DNA of 64,000 nt from Marinobacterium sedimentorum. GTDB lineage: Bacteria; Pseudomonadota; Gammaproteobacteria; Pseudomonadales; Balneatricaceae. Numbering within the stretch: the first letter of the stretch is position 1; the number at the start of each line of letters is the position of its first letter. The notes below the pieces were generated by a model. The model did not search any database, was not told where the DNA came from, and was given only the letters and a program-made list of their open reading frames with translations. The stretch spans positions 1 to 64,000 of the forward strand of contig NZ_JALDYX010000026.1 in NCBI RefSeq assembly GCF_024267675.1, given 5' to 3'. Positions 41,874 to 50,470 of this stretch are shown one piece after another. Made by a program: the position numbers and the translations under genes.

Positions 41874-43451
41874 TCAGGTCACAGGCGCAGGGTTAAACAG
41901 CACCAGATCGTTGTGCAGCCCCAGGCGGTCGGCCGCCACCAGCGTGCGGCCGCTGGCCACCTCCAGGATCAAATGAAACAGCTCCCAGCCGATATCCTCA
42001 ATGGTCGCCTCGCCGGTGGCGATGCGACCAGCGTCGAGGTCGATCAGATCGTGCCAGCGGTTGCTCAGGGTCTTGTTGGTCGAGACCTTGATGACCGGCG
42101 CCATCGACAGGCCGTAGGGCGTTCCCCGTCCGGTGGTAAACACCTGCAGGTTCATGCCGGCGGCCAGCTGCAGCGTGCCGCAGATGAAATCGCTGGCCGG
42201 GGTCGCGGCGAAATTCAGGCCGCGCTTGCGAACCCGCTCGCCCGGTTCCACGACATCGACAATCGCAGTGGTACCCGATTTGACAATGGAACCCAGCGAC
42301 TTTTCGACGATATTATTCAACCCGCCCTTCTTGTTGCCGGGCGTCGTATTGGCGCTGCGGTCGACCTGCCCCTGGCTGAGGTAGTTGTCGTACCAGTCCA
42401 TCTGGTCGAGCAGCGCCTGAGCCACGTCCGGGCTTTTGGCGCGGGACGTCAGCAGATGAACGGCGTCGCGCACCTCGGAAACTTCCGAAAACATCACGGT
42501 GCCGCCGGCGCGCACGATCAGGTCGGCGGCAAAGCCCAGCGCCGGATTGGCGGTGACGCCGGAGAAGGCATCGCTGCCGCCGCACTGCATGCCCACTACC
42601 AGCTCCGACGCCGGGCAGGATTCGCGGCTGCGACCATTAAGTTTTTCCAGGTGGTATTCAGCCAGTTGCAGAATGCCGTCCACCATCTCGCCAAAGCCGT
42701 TAAAGGCTTCGTCCTGCAGACTCAGGATCGGCGATGGTCGATTCGCTGCGCTATCGGCAGCGTTTTCAGCCAGGCGCAACACCTGCTCCTCGGGGATCAG
42801 GCGCGTGGGCAGCAGCTTCTCGCAGCCCAGACCGATCACCATCACTTCACCGCCAAAATTGGGGTTGCGGGCGATATTCTGCAGGGTACGGATCGGCACT
42901 ATGGCCGCCGGCGCATTGATGGCGACGCCGCAGCCATAGCTATGGTTCAGTGCCACCACATCGTCAACATTGGGGTAGCGCGGCAGCAACTCCTGCTTGA
43001 TCCGTCGCACCACGTAGTCGGTAACGCCGGCGACGCACTGCACGCTGGTCGAGATCGCCAGCACATTCTTGGTGCCCACGGTACCATCGGCATTGCGGTA
43101 GCCCTCGAAGGAGAATCCCTCCAGCGGCGGCAGCTGCGGCGCCGGGCGCACCTCGGTTGACAGCTCGCTCAGCCGGCGCGCATCCGGCAGCCGCACCAGG
43201 GTTTCGTTGATCCAGCGGCCGCGGGCGATAGGCTCCAGCGCGTAACCGATCACCTCACCGTAACGGATTACAGCCTCGTCGACGGCGAGGTCGGTCAGCG
43301 ACACCTTGTGGCCCAGGGGTATATCGTCCAGCAGCCGCGTACCCTCATCCAGCAGGGTTCCGGCCTTCAGGCCACCGGCATTGGCGACGATGACCACATT
43401 GTCGGTCTCGTGCATGCGGATGGTGATAGCGGTTTCGTTTGGTGTATTCAT
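41874..43451 (-). CDS. garD: galactarate dehydratase (GarD/UxaA family)
   Basis: The 525-aa protein has the SAF N-terminal domain (about residues 10-80, DNVVIVANAGGLKAGT) joined to the large UxaA/GarD catalytic domain, with GTKNVLAISTSVQCVAG, NHSYGCGVAIN, IGLGCEKL and GMQCGGSDAFSGVTANPALG, whose cysteines and histidines bind iron. It dehydrates galactarate to 5-keto-4-deoxyglucarate. Altronate dehydratase is the family alternative, but kdgD, gudD and the aldarate context favour galactarate. It lies 61 bp after tctA on the same strand. Confidence 0.85.
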   Translation of the reverse strand: MNTPNETAITIRMHETDNVVIVANAGGLKAGTLLDEGTRLLDDIPLGHKVSLTDLAVDEAVIRYGEVIGYALEPIARGRWINETLVRLPDARRLSELSTEVRPAPQLPPLEGFSFEGYRNADGTVGTKNVLAISTSVQCVAGVTDYVVRRIKQELLPRYPNVDDVVALNHSYGCGVAINAPAAIVPIRTLQNIARNPNFGGEVMVIGLGCEKLLPTRLIPEEQVLRLAENAADSAANRPSPILSLQDEAFNGFGEMVDGILQLAEYHLEKLNGRSRESCPASELVVGMQCGGSDAFSGVTANPALGFAADLIVRAGGTVMFSEVSEVRDAVHLLTSRAKSPDVAQALLDQMDWYDNYLSQGQVDRSANTTPGNKKGGLNNIVEKSLGSIVKSGTTAIVDVVEPGERVRKRGLNFAATPASDFICGTLQLAAGMNLQVFTTGRGTPYGLSMAPVIKVSTNKTLSNRWHDLIDLDAGRIATGEATIEDIGWELFHLILEVASGRTLVAADRLGLHNDLVLFNPAPVT

Positions 43452-43512
43452 GGCACCCTCAAACAGATCGGATTGCCTGGCGGGCACTGCACCCGACAGG
43501 CCAGAGGAATAA

Positions 43513-45024
43513 TCAGACTTCCACGCACGGGGCCTTGTTTTCACGCCGCGCCTTGAGCGCCAGATAGATGGAGAACATGACTGAGGCGGCAATCATGAGC
43601 CAGAGCACAAGTGCGATCGGGCTCTTGGTAAAGAAGATGCTCAGGGTGCCGAAGGACTCAAGGCTCTTGACGAAATACACTTCGGCGGAACTGCCGAGGA
43701 TAAAGCCGATGACCAGCGGTGCGACCTCGATACCGATCTTTTGCGCCACATAGCCCACCAGGCCGAAGATCAACAGCGTCCAGACATCGAACATGATGCC
43801 GTAATTGATGGCATAGGCGCCGACCACGCACATCATGATGATGAGCGGATAGAGAACATACTTGGGCACCATCACGACCTTGGCGATATGCTTGATCGCA
43901 AAGAACATGACGCCAAACATCACCAGGTTGGCGAATAGCAGCCCGATGATCATCGAATACCAGGTATCCAGGTTTTCAGCGATGAACAGCGGCCCGACCT
44001 GCAGCCCCTGCAGGGTGAAAGCCCCTATCAGCACGGCCGTGGTGCTGTCACCGGGAATACCGAGTGACAGCAGCGGAATCAGGGCGCCACCGGTCAGGGC
44101 GTTATTCGAAGACTCCGATGCAATCAGCCCTTCGGGCGCACCCTTGCCCATTTTCGACGGGTCTTTGGAGAAGTTTTTCTGCTGCGTATAGGCCAGTACC
44201 GAGGCTGCACTGCCGCCGATACCCGGCAGCATGCCGACAAAGGTACCAATGGATGACGAACGGATCAGGTTGACCATCTGGCCGCGAAACACATTGAGCT
44301 TGAACGGCAAGCCCTTTTCAAGCTGGATGCGGTTCTCGCCATGCTCTTCCTTGATACCCTTCTCCGCTTCCTGAAGGATGGTCGCCAGGCCGAACAGGCC
44401 AATCAGTACCGGCAGCAGCGAGAAGCCCTCTTCCAGGTAGGGCACCATGAAGTCAGCCATCAGGCGGTACTCGCCGTTGCCCCCGACACCCACGTCATAG
44501 GTGCCGATCAGGCTTAGAAAGACGCCGATCAGGCCGCTGAAAATGCCGATCAGCATATTTGCTGACAGCGATGCGATAACCGTCAGCGCAAAGAATATGA
44601 TCAGGAACTTCTCCACATAGGAGAACTTGATCGCAAAATCGGACAGCACAGGCGCAAACAGAAACAGAATGACCGCGCTGAAGAGGCCGCCGACCAGCGA
44701 CGAAACGATACAGATTTTCAGCGCCCGTTCTGCCTCGCCCCGCTTGGCCATGGGGTGACCATCGAAGGTGGTCGTAATGGAGGACGGCGTACCGGGAATA
44801 TTCAGCAGAATCGCCGGCACCAGGCCACCCGAGATACCACCGACATAGAGGCCCAGCAGCAGCGCCAGGCCCTCATGCAAGCCCAGGGAATAGGTCAGCG
44901 GCAGACAGACGGCCACCGCCATGGTGGCGGTCATGCCCGGAATGGCGCCAAAAATAATGCCCACCATCGAGCCCGCAGCCGCCAGCAGAAAGAATTCGGG
45001 GGATAACAGGGAAATAAAATCCAT
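43513..45024 (-). CDS. tctA: TTT transporter large permease (TctA)
   Basis: The 503-aa inner-membrane protein has about 12 membrane segments and the duplicated TctA motif (FGAIPGMTATMAVAVCLPLTY and GMLPGIGGSAASVLAYTQ). It works with the adjacent TctB and TctC. Being between them and garD, it most likely imports an aldarate such as galactarate or glucarate, widening the usual tri/dicarboxylate range. It starts 18 bp after the tctB stop. Confidence 0.92.
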   Translation of the reverse strand: MDFISLLSPEFFLLAAAGSMVGIIFGAIPGMTATMAVAVCLPLTYSLGLHEGLALLLGLYVGGISGGLVPAILLNIPGTPSSITTTFDGHPMAKRGEAERALKICIVSSLVGGLFSAVILFLFAPVLSDFAIKFSYVEKFLIIFFALTVIASLSANMLIGIFSGLIGVFLSLIGTYDVGVGGNGEYRLMADFMVPYLEEGFSLLPVLIGLFGLATILQEAEKGIKEEHGENRIQLEKGLPFKLNVFRGQMVNLIRSSSIGTFVGMLPGIGGSAASVLAYTQQKNFSKDPSKMGKGAPEGLIASESSNNALTGGALIPLLSLGIPGDSTTAVLIGAFTLQGLQVGPLFIAENLDTWYSMIIGLLFANLVMFGVMFFAIKHIAKVVMVPKYVLYPLIIMMCVVGAYAINYGIMFDVWTLLIFGLVGYVAQKIGIEVAPLVIGFILGSSAEVYFVKSLESFGTLSIFFTKSPIALVLWLMIAASVMFSIYLALKARRENKAPCVEV

Positions 45025-45042
45025 CGCAGTGACTCCGGGGCG

Positions 45043-45486
45043 TTACGGCAAGGTGATATTGAACAGCGTGCCCAGCACGTACCAGGCCGCGAGCGGCGCA
45101 ATCAGTGCATTTGAGGTGATAACCAGCAGTACCCGGCGCGTCACTTCATGGACATACACCAGGGACAGGGCAAAGATGAACGCCATGGAGCAGAACAGGA
45201 ATCCCAGCCCGGTATTGGGGAACAGCTGCCCGACATAATCCATTGCCAGGAAATACGCCACCACCAGCGCCAGTGTGCTGAACAGGCGAAACTTGTCGGC
45301 GTTTTCTTCAAAGAACGCCAGGCCCGCGCCCCGCGTCCTGACAATTTCGACCAGGCGCCCATAATTGAGCGCGACGATCAGTACCAGCATTGCGGCCAGC
45401 AACCCGAGCACAAGCCGCGGAAAAAACAGATGCGATTGATCGAAGTCGATCGAGACCTCAAGCAATGACGTGAGTGTCTGGCTCAT
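45043..45486 (-). CDS. tctB: TTT transporter small permease (TctB)
   Basis: The 147-aa protein has four membrane segments in the TctB arrangement (LFFPRLVLGLLAAMLVLIVAL; LVVAYFLAMDYVGQLFPNTG). It is the accessory membrane subunit of the following TctA. In contrast, the other TTT system of the window has TctB fused to TctA. Confidence 0.85.
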   Translation of the reverse strand: MSQTLTSLLEVSIDFDQSHLFFPRLVLGLLAAMLVLIVALNYGRLVEIVRTRGAGLAFFEENADKFRLFSTLALVVAYFLAMDYVGQLFPNTGLGFLFCSMAFIFALSLVYVHEVTRRVLLVITSNALIAPLAAWYVLGTLFNITLP

Positions 45487-45552
45487 AACTCCACCGAACG
45501 GTTAACTGAGGATAACGGCGCAGCCATCAGGCAGCCGCTCCCCGATCATGGG

Positions 45553-45582
45553 AAAAGGACCGCCCTGCAGGCGAACGGTCCT
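45553..45582 (-). terminator. hairpin with T-run between tctC and tctB
   Basis: On the minus strand: AGGACCG-(13 nt)-CGGTCCT followed by TTTT shortly after the tctC stop. Partial termination here would keep the binding protein in excess over the permeases, as at the other two transporters in the window. Confidence 0.7.
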
Positions 45583-45595
45583 GGTCGTGCGGACC

Positions 45596-46642
45596 TTAGC
45601 CCTCGATGGCCTTGATCACGCTGGCGATGCGGTCGTTTTTCGCTTTCAGATAGGTCTGAGCTTCATTCGCTGGCTTGAAGTTTGGAATGAAGAAAGATTT
45701 CTTCTGCACTTCCTGGATTTTGCCTTCGGCGTAAATCTCACCCAGCGCCTTGTCGATGGCGTCAACGAAAGCGGGATCGATATCCTTGTTGTAGATAAAG
45801 AAGAATTCCTTATCGAAGGTGAAATCCTGACCTTCTCCCATCGGCACCTTGACGCTGGGCTCAACGAAGCTCAGCAGATCATTGCGGCTGGTCTTGCCCA
45901 TGCCTTCTTCGTTGGCCTGCTGGATGGTCTGCTCACGCGCGGTCAGCCAGACAAAGCTCATCGCCTTCTGGTCGTCCGCAGGCAGTCGGGTGTACTGCTC
46001 GTTCGACTGAACACTGCCGTTGATGACATCGGCCAGACCGTCAAACATGGCCTGGTTCTTGGAATCCTGGGAGCCAGTGTTGACCGGCGTCAGGTTGCCT
46101 TCCTTGCCTGGATATTTCAGCTTGACCGCGTTTTTCAGCGCACTGTAACCGATCTCGGAAACCCCGCCCGGCTGAATCGCTACCCGAACGGTCGTGCCGC
46201 TGCCCGCCGCATCGATAATCTGATCCACACTCTGGTACGGTGAGTTTTTGCTGACCAGGTAGGCATTGCCCGGGTTGATGGCGAAGGTCGGCCCGACACG
46301 GTAGTTTTCAAACAGGTCGGAATAGCCTTTCTGCCCGTAGAGCACGCCCAGATAGGCCTGGTCGTGGAATACCATGATAGTGCTGCCATCGGCGCTGCGA
46401 TCACGCTCCACAGCCTTGTAGGCCGCCGGCGCGCCTGTGGCGTCGACCTTGAAGTTGGCGCCCAGCTTGGCAGACAGGGCCTCGGCCACAATGCTGCTGG
46501 ACTGATAGGTATCACCACCGGTCGACTTGGAACCAATGACGACCCGGATGTTCGCTGGAATATCGGCTGCAAAGCTCTGTGCAGCCAGTGTTGCCGCGAG
46601 CGCACACAAGCTCAGACGTAAACCTAACACTAAACCTTTCAT
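45596..46642 (-). CDS. tctC: TTT transporter binding protein (TctC/Bug family)
   Basis: The 348-aa product has a signal peptide (cleavage near SFA-A, residue 25) and a TctC-type fold: RVVIGSKSTGGDTYQSSSIVAEALSAKLG at the mature N terminus, AIQPGGVSEIGYSALKNAVKLKYP in domain two. It is the first gene of tctC-tctB-tctA-garD, downstream of the operator at 46800. An aldarate ligand is inferred from context. Confidence 0.88.
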   Translation of the reverse strand: MKGLVLGLRLSLCALAATLAAQSFAADIPANIRVVIGSKSTGGDTYQSSSIVAEALSAKLGANFKVDATGAPAAYKAVERDRSADGSTIMVFHDQAYLGVLYGQKGYSDLFENYRVGPTFAINPGNAYLVSKNSPYQSVDQIIDAAGSGTTVRVAIQPGGVSEIGYSALKNAVKLKYPGKEGNLTPVNTGSQDSKNQAMFDGLADVINGSVQSNEQYTRLPADDQKAMSFVWLTAREQTIQQANEEGMGKTSRNDLLSFVEPSVKVPMGEGQDFTFDKEFFFIYNKDIDPAFVDAIDKALGEIYAEGKIQEVQKKSFFIPNFKPANEAQTYLKAKNDRIASVIKAIEG

Positions 46643-47055
46643 ATCTTATTATTCCTGTATGACCTGTTTTGTCTCGGACAGCTAGGCATTCACAACAATG
46701 AACGCCTATCGCTGCTCACCCGCTCTTTTGGCCGCCACACACGACAGACGCGCACCCGAGTTTCCGGAAAGGGTCCTGCCCTGCAGTGGACTCAAATAAT
46801 CATACATCATACATATGATTGCGCAATCATTATTTGCTGAGCAACAACGCGACTCTGCAAGCCCGGCAGCCATCATCGAAACGGGGACGTTAATCGCCGG
46901 CAGAGGACCCCGGACGCGGATTGTTAACGCGGGAAAGCAGCATGGGTCCTTCCGGCAGGCCGCCGCGCGTCGACCGGGGCACAACAGGCATCAGGAAATA
47001 GGCGGCACGGACTCATCCAGCCTGCTCAGAAGCACAGGCAAGCTTCCCCACGCCC
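46643..47055. promoter_or_regulatory. promoter region of the tctCBA-garD operon
   Basis: 413 bp between the LacI-type gene stop and tctC. It holds the candidate operator TCATACATCATACATATGA (46800-46818), about 160 bp before tctC, next to the palindrome ATGATTGCGCAATCAT (46814-46829). No gene is seen. Confidence 0.6.
46800..46818. promoter_or_regulatory. candidate operator (TCATACATCATACATATGA)
   Basis: Twelve of its bases (CATACATCATAC) are identical to the site before kdgD. The outer TCATA/TATGA arms form an inverted repeat. A second palindrome directly downstream could bind the same or the LacI-type regulator. Confidence 0.6.
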
Positions 47056-48108
47056 TCACGCACTGACTCGATCGATCAATGTGAAGCCCGTATCGATACG
47101 CACCTGGGCCTGATGTGCACCCTGGTTGCGAAAGCGCTCCAGCAGCACGCTTGCAATCAAGCCCCCGACTCGCGCCCCATCCAGCCTGACAGAAGACAGG
47201 GCGGGATAGACTTGCGCTGCACTGCCCAGATCACCGAACCCCATAACGGCAATATCTTCCGGAACCCGCAGGCCGCGTGAGGCGGCTTCAGCCAGCACCC
47301 CTTGCGCGACCGTATCCGAACTGCACACAACGATCTCAGGTTTTGCGCCTTCTGATAACAATTGACTCAGCCCTTCCCGCCCTTCTTTCAGCGTCGCCGG
47401 TGGCGGAAAAATCACCTGAGGAACATCCATGATACCCAGCTCCCGCAACTCGTTCACAAGCGCCTTGCAACGCTTGATCCCGCGCGGATCACCGGCCGAG
47501 ACGACAGAAAAACGCCGGTATCCTTTTGCGTGCAGGTGATCCGCTACGGCCTTGCCGACGGCTTCGTGGGAAAACCCAATCAGGATATCGATAGGATCTT
47601 CACAAAAATCCCAGGCCTCAACCACGGGTATACCGGAGGAGACAAGCCGCTGGCGGGTCAGTGCAGAGTGCTCCGTGCCCATCAGCACAATGCCATCAGG
47701 TCGACGCCCCAATATCGCGCCCAGCAATGACTCTTCCTTCTCAAGCGAGTATCCGGTAACGCCGAGGATGGATTGGTAACCGGCCTCGCCGAGCTGGTCC
47801 ATCAGCGCCTGGACCATGTCAGAGAAAATAGAGTGCGCGATGGTGGGAACGAAAACGGCGACCAGCTTGCTCTGCTTGCTGGCCAGCCCGCCTGCCAGCA
47901 TATTGGGGATGTACCCGACCAGCGCCACCGCACGCCGAACCTTCTCCAGCGTTTGATCAGACACCAGTTCAGGTCGGTTCAACGCCCGGGATACGGTAAT
48001 CGGGGAAACGCCGGCCACTTTGGCCACATCGATGAGTGTAAAACCCGATGCCTGACGGGTTTTATCCAGCGGGATTTCAGAATCTTTATCTATGGATTGT
48101 CTGGGCAT
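47056..48108 (-). CDS. LacI-family regulator (gluconate-repressor-like)
   Basis: The 350-aa protein has a LacI helix-turn-helix at about residues 22-70 (TLIDVAKVAGVSPITVSRALNRPELVSDQTLEKV) and the periplasmic-binding-type core domain with VCSSDTVAQGVLAEAASRGLRVPEDIAVMGFGDL. The sequence is closest in type to the gluconate/sugar-acid repressors of the family. It lies directly upstream of the tct-garD operon and has an operator-like site about 280 bp before its start, so it probably belongs to the same control circuit. Effector unknown, likely a sugar acid. Confidence 0.88.
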   Translation of the reverse strand: MPRQSIDKDSEIPLDKTRQASGFTLIDVAKVAGVSPITVSRALNRPELVSDQTLEKVRRAVALVGYIPNMLAGGLASKQSKLVAVFVPTIAHSIFSDMVQALMDQLGEAGYQSILGVTGYSLEKEESLLGAILGRRPDGIVLMGTEHSALTRQRLVSSGIPVVEAWDFCEDPIDILIGFSHEAVGKAVADHLHAKGYRRFSVVSAGDPRGIKRCKALVNELRELGIMDVPQVIFPPPATLKEGREGLSQLLSEGAKPEIVVCSSDTVAQGVLAEAASRGLRVPEDIAVMGFGDLGSAAQVYPALSSVRLDGARVGGLIASVLLERFRNQGAHQAQVRIDTGFTLIDRVSA

Positions 48109-48601
48109 GGGGAAATGTCAGGCATGTTTTGGCTAAAGAAAGCGGGGCTCAAGGTACCATCAAACCAGTGTGGCGCAAGGCACTCAAACCTCGGCGCCCG
48201 ACACAACAGCAAGCATGCCCGCCGGTAAGTATGTGCTGCAGCTGCCAGCAGTGGAACCAGACAGAGCACCGGTAACAGGCTTGCCCGTGCCTGCCACGTC
48301 AAACTGACCGCTGCCATCTTGTCACCCTGCTGCAGCGCCGCACCCGACTTGCCTTTGCATATAGGCACTCGGCGCAACAGCCAGGATAATCATACATCGT
48401 ACAATATATGTTGAAAACCCGTTTCTGCATCAATCCCGCACTGCCGGACACTGCCGTAATCGGCGGCAAACATGCAGACATTTCCGCTTAGAATCAGCCA
48501 TTCTGGATAAGGCTGGAAATAGGCTGAATGGGGCCCTCTTCCAGCGCGCAATCACGTTTTCGCCTGCCAGGCTGCAGCACAACAGCCTGCCACAGCCCCG
48601 C
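48109..48601. promoter_or_regulatory. intergenic region upstream of the LacI-type gene
   Basis: 493 bp between the LysR-type gene stop and the LacI-type gene start, both on the minus strand. The candidate operator TCATACATCGTAC lies at 48390-48402, close to the LysR side. No coding sequence is convincing. Confidence 0.5.
48390..48402. promoter_or_regulatory. candidate operator (TCATACATCGTAC)
   Basis: Differs in one base from the sites at 41724 and 46801. It is followed by AT-rich sequence (ACAATATATG) that could hold a promoter for the LacI-type gene. Confidence 0.5.
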
Positions 48602-49537
48602 TCAACGCGGTGCCTGACCCTGCTCAATCATCTCGCCGAAGGGATTGTCTTCCCGCAGCGCATCGATAAACCAGTGCAGTGCACGCCCCTGGTTGCTGCT
48701 GTTCCAGGCCAGATGATGGGTGTGGTCGGTGCGCGTGAGATCGACGTCGATTTCCACCAGCTCGCCGCTTGCCAGATAAGGCGCGGCACGAAAGCGCGGC
48801 AGGAAACCGATGCCAAGGCCGGCCAGATGGGCCTTGAGCTTGGCATCGGCATCCGGCACGAAGATGCGCGGCTGGCTTTCAAGCAGGCCATAGGTCAGGG
48901 CCGGCAGGCGACGGGAACTGTCGGGAATGACCACCGAGGTGAAACGGCGCAACGCCTCCCGTTTAACCGGCTGCTCCAGCTGGCAGACAGGATGCTCAGG
49001 CGCCGCCACATAGCAGAAGGCGCTATCCGGCATCAGCGGCAGCGGCAACAGATCGTAGGAGCGCCCTTCCGGCGGCATCCCCGGTGCGCCAATCACCAGA
49101 TCCGCGCGGCCATCGTGCAGGCAGTCCCAGGTACCCGCCAGGGTCTCGTAGTGCAGCAGTATGTGGATATCGGGCTGCACCAGCTGGAAGCGTTTCACCA
49201 GGGGAAAGATCAGCTCCACAGGAAAGAGCGCATTGATGGCGATGGTCAACTGCGCTTCCCAGCCGTGGGCCATGCGCTGTGCCATTTCGGCCAGAGATTC
49301 AGTCGCCTGCAGAATCTGCCGGCCATGCTGCAACAGCATGCGTCCCACCGGCGTCAGCACCATGCGCCGTCCCTGTTTCTCGAACACCTTGATGTTCTGT
49401 TCCTCCTCAAGACGCTGCACCGTGTAGGTAATGGCGGAGGGCACGCGATACAGGGCTTCGGCCGCTGCGGCGAAACTGCCGTGGCGATCTATGGCATCAA
49501 GTACCTTGATGGCTTCGAGGGATATCTGGGCCGGCAT
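48602..49537 (-). CDS. LysR-type transcriptional regulator
   Basis: The 311-aa protein has a winged helix (residues about 5-62; AIDRHGSFAAAAEALYRVPSAITYTVQRLEEE) and an effector domain with YVAAPEHPVC in the second half. The HTH variant with PSAITYTVQRLE is that of the YhaJ/DhaR-like LysR branch. It marks the right border of the aldarate island. No divergent partner gene is present: the element and ankyrin gene follow on the other side. Target unknown. Confidence 0.85.
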   Translation of the reverse strand: MPAQISLEAIKVLDAIDRHGSFAAAAEALYRVPSAITYTVQRLEEEQNIKVFEKQGRRMVLTPVGRMLLQHGRQILQATESLAEMAQRMAHGWEAQLTIAINALFPVELIFPLVKRFQLVQPDIHILLHYETLAGTWDCLHDGRADLVIGAPGMPPEGRSYDLLPLPLMPDSAFCYVAAPEHPVCQLEQPVKREALRRFTSVVIPDSSRRLPALTYGLLESQPRIFVPDADAKLKAHLAGLGIGFLPRFRAAPYLASGELVEIDVDLTRTDHTHHLAWNSSNQGRALHWFIDALREDNPFGEMIEQGQAPR

Positions 49538-49586
49538 TCGCAGTCCTGAGTAATGAATTATGAGATAGCCTATGATTCTAAACGAC

Positions 49587-49751
49587 CAGGAGGCTGTCCG
49601 AGAATGCTGGCCGTAGCGAGAGCCGGATGATTTGAGCGGTTTTTTGCGGTGTTTTAAGGCGAATAGTGGTTCTATTTAACGAAAAAACAGCACAAAAAAC
49701 AGCCAAACTCAGATGGTTCGCAGTAGGTTGAGTATTGTCGGACAGCCTCCT
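49587..49751 (+). repeat. dispersed inverted-repeat element, copy C (165 bp, perfect ends)
   Basis: The ends AGGAGGCTGTCCGA and TCGGACAGCCTCCT are perfect 14-bp inverted repeats, and similarity continues inward (GAATGC versus CAATAC). Internal blocks match copies at 2827-2991 and 20359-20670. There is no coding capacity. It ends 45 bp before the ankyrin gene start. No clear target-site duplication is visible. Confidence 0.8.
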
Positions 49752-49795
49752 AGGCGCCAGAATAGATGCCATCGGGTTCAGGGATTCAGAAGGAT

Positions 49796-50428
49796 ATGCT
49801 CAAGCTATTCACAGGCTCACAACCGGCCAAGCTGATGCAGGCGATCGAACGCGATGATGCCGATGGCCTGGCCAAACTGTTGCGCAAGGCCACCCCGGCA
49901 CTGCTGTTGCAACCGGTGCAAGACGGCCAGCTTGCGACTGAGCTGGCGATCGACGCGCGGCGCGCAAAACTGCTGACGTTGCTGCTCAACGCCGGTGCCG
50001 ACGCCAATGCCACAGACCCGCAAGGCCAATCCCTGAGCTGGCGGGCTCTTGAAATGCACGGCCCGGCGGGCCAGAGCCTGGACCTGATCGCCGCGCTACT
50101 GCGTGCGGGCGCCGACCCCAATCGCCACAACAGCGCGGGCACACCGCTGCTGCACGCCTGCTTCGAGCACTGCGAACCGGCCCGGCTGATGCTGCATCTC
50201 AGCCGCCTGCTGGAAGCCGGCGCCCGTATCGATAGCCTGGACAGTGCTGGACACAGTATCCTGCTGCTGGCGTTGCGCAGTGACAGGCCCGAGCTGATCC
50301 AGTGTCTGATTCACTCGGGCGCGGCCCTGCCGGACAGCCTCACAGCAGACATCAGTGAGGAGACGCAGCGCTATGCCCAGCGCTGCCAACAGGATTACCG
50401 CATCCGCCAGCAATTTCTCGGCGCCTGA
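49796..50428 (+). CDS. ankyrin-repeat protein, 210 aa
   Basis: Ankyrin-type repeats are visible: residues about 15-45 (degenerate), 46-78 (ELAIDARRAKLLTLLLNAGADANATD), 79-118 (LDLIAALLRAGADPNRHNSAGTPLLHACFE), 120-152 (LMLHLSRLLEAGARIDSLDSAGHSILLLALRS) and 153-172. No signal peptide. Such proteins mediate protein-protein contacts. The ATG at 49796 follows AGAAGGAT; an upstream in-frame ATG at 49766 is nearer to the inverted-repeat element. It precedes ansA by 42 bp and may share its transcript; a functional link is not known. Confidence 0.8.
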   Translation: MLKLFTGSQPAKLMQAIERDDADGLAKLLRKATPALLLQPVQDGQLATELAIDARRAKLLTLLLNAGADANATDPQGQSLSWRALEMHGPAGQSLDLIAALLRAGADPNRHNSAGTPLLHACFEHCEPARLMLHLSRLLEAGARIDSLDSAGHSILLLALRSDRPELIQCLIHSGAALPDSLTADISEETQRYAQRCQQDYRIRQQFLGA

Positions 50429-50470
50429 GAACCCAAGCCGCCCACACCCAGACCGCCCAAGGCCACAATA

